A stretch of DNA of 64,000 bases, taken from Typha latifolia. Taxonomy: Eukaryota > Streptophyta > Magnoliopsida > Poales > Typhaceae. The stretch spans positions 2,801,188 through 2,865,187 of the forward strand of contig CM034101.1 in the NCBI GenBank assembly GCA_019914945.1. Direction: 5' to 3'. Positions 58,811-64,000 of this stretch are shown here, piece by piece (position 1 is the first letter of the stretch; every line of letters begins with the position of its first letter). The translations under genes and the position numbers were made by a program. Under the pieces are notes generated by a model. The model did not search any database, was not told the DNA's origin, and saw only the letters and a program-made list of their open reading frames with translations.

Positions 58811-61800
58811 ATGTCTTCGGTTGAGAAGGGGAAAGGGCCTCTTGAATCGAAGGAGAAGAAGAGGCGGTTGATTCTGGACACGAGCGATTCGGAGCCGGAC
58901 GAGTATTTAGTTCGTCTTCGGAGAAAAGTCGGCGGGGGTAGTGAGCGGAATGGGGACGCAGGCACGAGTGCGAGGAGAAAAGATGGCGAGGGTCGGAAGG
59001 AGAAGATCGAAGTGGATGGAAGGAGAGTTGTGAGATCAGATGGTGTCACGAGGAGGGAAGAAGCTGGAGATCATAAGAAGAGAATTATTGCTACGGGGTC
59101 GGATAAGAAGAGGAGTAGAGATTCGAGTGATGTTGGATATCCTGTGAAGAAAGTTAAATCAAATTCTATTGGAGATGGGAAGAAATTGAAAACTGATACT
59201 CTGAAAGATCAGAATGAGAGAAACAAGATAAGGGATGCTCAGGTTCGTGGCACCAAACGCGTAATTCATGTTGGCAGAGAAAAGGATGCCAGTAATGTTC
59301 TGAGAGAGAAGTCCAAAAAATCTGCTTTGAATAGGGGTAGCGATTCAGAAGAAGAGGAAGAAGAAGAAGAAGATGATGATGATAATGATGATGAAGAAGA
59401 CGTAGAAAATGATATCAAAAGGATAGAGCATTCAAAGCATGAAACTCTCCAGTCTTTGAGGGTTAAGAGAGGCGATTCAGCAGGTAGCAAGAGAGGAGAG
59501 ATTGGGAGCATCCTACAGAAAGGTATAAGGGTGCAAGGCAAAGGTGGTGTTTTGAAAGTTCTACCAAGTAACAAGAAGATGGATGTGCTAGGAAAGATCC
59601 ATAGTGCTAGGGGAGATGAGGAGAGAGCAAAGAATGCTATTCCATTCAAGCTAACTAACCGAAATGGAGAAAGAAGATCTAATGGAATATCAAGTTCTTC
59701 AGTTTCATTGCACAGAAATCAAACAAGTATGAAGAAGACTTGTTCAACAGGGAAAATAAAATCTCAAGAGACAAAAACTGAGAGAAAAGGGTCCCATCAG
59801 CCAAAAAGGGTACTAAAAACTGAAAAAAGCTCATCAGATGAGACAATTACAGAGCCGAGAGTTATATTTCCACAAAAAGAGTCAAAGGATACGGATATTT
59901 CAGATAGCAAGATTGACCGTATGTTTGGAGGAGAATGTACCTCCCTTTCGTTGCTAGACAAGCACAATGTGAATGAAGCGAGTGTAGGTCGCAATACAAT
60001 TAAGCAGAAAGTTCGAGAGCAGATTAAAGTAATGCTTCTGGATGCCGGTTGGAAGATTGAGTTAAGACCCAGGAAAGGTAGGGCCTATGAAGATTCTGTA
60101 TATGTATCACCTGAAGGAACAGGTTACTGGTCGATCACCAAAGCTTATGCTGTTTTTCAGGACGGATTAAATTCTATAGATGATGACAAGGACAAGGATT
60201 TGTCTAAAAAAACATCTAAAATGAGTGATCTTGACATTGGAGGGACAAGCTCTCTATTTCCTGGCATATCAAAGGTTGACCTGGACATGCTGAAGAGAAA
60301 TGTGGTTAACAAGAGAAAAATGAAGAAGGAACTGGGAGATTGCAAAATCAGAACGGTGAAGGAAACTTCCATAAGAAACTTTAAAAAGGAACATTCAAAA
60401 GATAAACCTGATAGAGGCAATGGGAGTACAGAGCAAAACTGTTTATTGCGTCCAACTGAAAAAGTTGGTGCAGATTCAAGAGTTCATAGACATCTTCAGA
60501 CTGGAAGAAACAAGCAAAAAGGATGTGCTCTTTTGGCTCGGGGTGCTAACCAAGAGGCAGAAGATGACATGGATGATTATGTTCCTTATGTGTGGAAGCG
60601 GACTGTACTTTCATGGATGATAGATTTGGGAGTTCTTCATGTCAATGGAAAGGTGAAATACATGAACAAGAAGGGAACACGAGCAAAGCTGGAGGGACGG
60701 ATTAGAAGAGAAGGCATCTACTGCAGTTGCTGTAGTAAGATCCTTAGTGTGTCAAAGTTTGAACTTCATGCTGGTAGCAAAGAGAACCAACCATATCAAA
60801 ATATACTTGTGGTGGATGCTGGACTTTCGTTATTGCAATGCCAACTAAATGCATGGGCCAAGCAGGATCAGTCTGAGAGGAGAGGGTTTTATGCAATTGA
60901 TGTTGATGATGACCCAAATGATGATACTTGCGGCATCTGTGGAGATGGCGGTGACTTGATCTGCTGTGATGGTTGTCCATCAACTTTCCATCTGGCTTGC
61001 TTGGGAATTAAGGTATCTAAATATATATATATGTATATATATATTGTAACTATTTGCCAGTCTTGGTTGTGGGGATAAAACAAAGTTATCATCTGAAGGG
61101 AATTTTTTTCTTCATATTCTGTAATTTTCTGCATTGAAATTATGCTGCCATAATTTACAATTATCTTCCAGATGCTTCCTCCTGGAGATTGGCACTGTAT
61201 GAACTGCTTGTGTAAATTTTGTCGCACTGTTTCTCCTGCTGGTTCTGCTCAAGATTGTGTATCTATTTCTCCACTATTATCATGCTCACAGTGTGGGGAT
61301 AAATGTACGACTTTCTATCCCATTTTTTCACTATAGATGCTTTTTATATCTTTCAATTTGTTAGAAAACCTGGATAAAGAATGATGAAAATTTCTTGGCA
61401 AATCTATCTAATTTTGTAGATCACCAAGATTGTATTCCTGAGGCAGACTCTATTCTTGTCCGTTCCAGTAATGCAGGCAATTCATTTTGTGGGCAGAGCT
61501 GCAAAAAGGTAGCACTGTTTATTTTCTTTTGTAGAAATTTTCTTATCCTGTTCATTGGTCATGATAACTTTCATGCTTCCACAGATTATTAGTTCTTCAT
61601 AAAACAAAATAAGGATCATCAACATATTTTAATACTTAACTATAATATAAATCAGGGTATTATCCCATGCTAAATTTCTCCTGTAAAATAATGAGTATCA
61701 ATTTTAAATTACCTCGATGCTTGCTACTTATCTATTAATTTATCTATCATCATCTTCACTACCGCCATACTTGTTATTAGTTATTTCATTATTATGGTTA

Positions 61801-63898
61801 GCAATAATCAGTATTCTATTGCTGTAACAGACTATGTATTCTCTTTAGCCTAGTAGGTTACTTGTGCTGCCCACCAGATTCTACATGAGCAGAATATAAT
61901 GCTTCCTCAGACCATGTGCCATGAAATGATCATGGTTCCTCTGGTAGGAGCTAACAAGTTGTTCTTTCAAATCTTGGTTGGTTTGTGAATAACTATGCAG
62001 ACTGCCAAATATCTATAATTCCAAATCAATAAGGATTTTATTGATCCTCTTATGTATTAGAGTTTTGAGGTCATTCACCCTCCTTTAGTAGTGCTGGTTC
62101 TGCACTTCTAAATATGGGTTTATTCAGTGTGGAGGCATGCCTCATGGTGCTGCAGGCATTTTTTCCTGCGAACAACCTAAATGCAAATTGGCTAGTCATG
62201 CTCAGGAAACCCCAACTTTCATAGCTTCTTATGCCATTTACACGGTTCATTTGTGAGTATTTTATTATCCTGCAGTTGCTGTTCTTTTGTGATGGCCTCA
62301 ACATAATGTCATACAGGATGCTGTTTGTGACTTTGTTTTCATTATTAACATAGATGGCATTGTAACATGGGTTCTATACCTAATGAAAGGTCCCTTTGAA
62401 TTACCTCCCTGACCACCTAATTTATTTATTTTTCTTAGAAGGAAATAAACTAGATTCTCAGCTTGAATCAGGACTCCCATTTTATACTATGTAGTAGCTA
62501 TCTGTAAGAACTTCATGACATGGAGCTAAATTAGATGTTGTAGTAGAGAATGGCTCATCTAGATGCCATAAGCCGTTAATATACTTAATAAATCCGTAAA
62601 TATTTACTTAAAGATGTCTCTAATTTTTTCTTTCTTTGGAAAATTTAGTTAATCTTTATGAGGGTTACTTAGTTGCACCTAGCCATTGTAATTTTGCAGG
62701 TGTTTAGGCGACTGCAGAAGCTTCTTGGTGCCAAGAATGATTTGGAAGCAGGATTTTCATGGAGTCTGATTCATCGTTTTGATGGAAGTTCTCCGAGATT
62801 TCTAAGTGGGCTGCCTCAAAAGGTTGAATGCAACTCTAAGATTGCTGTTGCTCTTGCAGTGATGGATGAGTGCTTTCTACCAATTATCGATGAGAGAAGT
62901 GGCATAAACCTGATTCATAATGTTGTTTATAATTGCGGGTAAGCTTTGGTTTAGCTTCTGATTTCATAGTACACTTGTTTGTCATTTGACATGGAGATTT
63001 AGTAGGTAAAGAAGCTAAGACTGCTTATTTTGTTAGTCAAATTCTCAAGTTCACTATAATTCTGAGATTCAACTACTGCACCTTCATCCAAAGATGCCAT
63101 GTGTATTCTCTTTTCATTGATAGATTACTCCTGTATGTATGTCTGCATTAGTCTCTGTAGCATGTTTGTTTTGTCAATTTTTAAGCCACTGAATATGTTA
63201 TACTTCATGGCTTAATATTACCATTTTATTCTGTTAGTACTGCTATCTTCTTTTTCCACCTCTATTTGTAGTTAGTGCATCAATTTATTGCCACTTCTTT
63301 TGTACTTGGAGGTGAAAGATGTTTATGACCTTTATATTACTTTCCAATTTCCATACTTGGGTCTCCATGAAAAAGTCACTTACCTTAGCTTCACATTATT
63401 AACTCATCTTCACCTGACTAAGCCCATTTTAAGATCTTTAACTAGACTGAAATATGTTAAATCTCATTGGATCTGGCACATGGTCACCTAGAAGTCTAGA
63501 GCTTCTTTTGCGGTAACAAGGAAAATCTATGAAAAAATAGGACAATATGCGAAGAAGCTTTTTATCAGCTTCTCTCCTTTTTCTTAATTTTAAAATTATA
63601 TTTTCCACTAGTGATGCAAGTTCCGAAGAAGCCACGTAATTGTAAAGGAACCTTCCTGGAGAATAGCTACTCATTGATCTCAGCAACAGTCTTGACTGAT
63701 TGTTGCCATTGGATATTGCTCACCATACTACTATTGTATTTCTTTTTGCAAATCTCAACCTTTGTCTGTGAAGAGTTTTTGGCACTGAAATTATTTCGTT
63801 TGCTTTTCTAGATCAAACTTCAATCGGCTGAATTATACTGGCTTCTACACTTTTATTTTGGAGCGAGGTGATGAAATTATCTCTTCAGCATCTATCAG
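58811..63898 (+). CDS. IDM1-like PHD-finger histone acetyltransferase, 3' end outside the window
   Basis: Exons 58811-61012, 61172-61304, 61420-61508, 62700-62938 and 63812-63898 give 916 residues, and an open donor at 63899 shows the gene continues. The N-terminal 390 residues are basic and low-complexity with an acidic run near 180-200. Next come a DUF7028-type segment (about 398-450: [17 protein letters not shown]), the Jas TPL-binding-like domain (about 594-670: [20 protein letters not shown], then [19 protein letters not shown]) and a PHD finger (from about 705: [20 protein letters not shown]) running into exon 2-3 Cys/His residues. The start of a GNAT domain follows ([18 protein letters not shown]). 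The order matches IDM1/ROS4, which acetylates H3 and promotes active DNA demethylation. The start is at 58811 because 58799 is GTG. Confidence 0.9.
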
Positions 63899-64000
63899 GT
63901 AAGCATCTTTATGGCAAGATACATGAAAATTTAGGCTAGTATTTATTATAAGTTATGATTGCTATCGGACTTTTGAAAGCATGAATTATTTATTATCTAT

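Overview
This is nuclear DNA from a flowering plant. Almost every gene is split by GT-AG introns with AT-rich interiors, and the products are plant-typical: a 7S seed globulin, GPI-anchored lipid-transfer proteins, FLZ and DUF1677 proteins, and an IDM1-type PHD/acetyltransferase. GC-rich 5' exons (for example in the GNAT, HSP20-like and CDC73-like genes) beside AT-rich introns suggest a monocot. I cannot name the species from sequence alone.

Layout. (1) 1-25 is the 5' half of a tRNA-Phe, cut by the window edge. (2) 222-2448 (-) is a six-exon 7S globulin whose first exon encodes three tandem C-x3-C hairpin units. (3) 4137-19830 is a tandem array of non-specific lipid-transfer protein (LTP) genes: five on the minus strand (4137-13126), two on the plus strand (14270-18307) and one frameshifted relic (about 19370-19830). 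Six of the seven readable genes end in a GPI-type hydrophobic tail. The second has lost its tail. The first two LTP genes lie in a duplicated segment that also carries a globulin fragment (5255-5554), so a 'globulin + LTP' block appears to have been duplicated and the second globulin then decayed. (4) 21001-25447 holds CDC73 (Paf1 complex, -), an intronless GNAT acetyltransferase (+) and an FLZ zinc-finger protein (-). (5) 26300-30060 is gene-poor and repeat-rich. (6) 30269-34950 (+) is a folate-biopterin-type major-facilitator transporter. (7) 37894-42486 (+) holds a DUF1677 protein and a small armadillo-like membrane protein whose fourth exon seeds a 134-bp tandem repeat. (8) About 43830-44567 (-) is a decayed, intron-containing copy of a mitochondrial single-stranded DNA-binding protein gene. 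(9) 46748-57512 (+) holds an HSP20-like protein, a DWNN/zinc-knuckle/RING ubiquitin ligase (PQT3/RBBP6 type), a TIR-bearing element and a glyoxalase-fold (VOC) enzyme. (10) From 58811 (+) an IDM1-like chromatin protein runs off the right edge.

How the genes relate. The left third is a seed/cell-surface neighbourhood: a storage globulin next to LTP genes, which share cysteine-rich secreted chemistry. The rest looks like ordinary unlinked housekeeping and regulatory genes. Exon boundaries given below were read by eye. In each multi-exon model the reading phase was carried across every junction and closes on a stop codon, except the last gene, which leaves the window. I found no prokaryotic-type system, CRISPR array or intact autonomous transposon.
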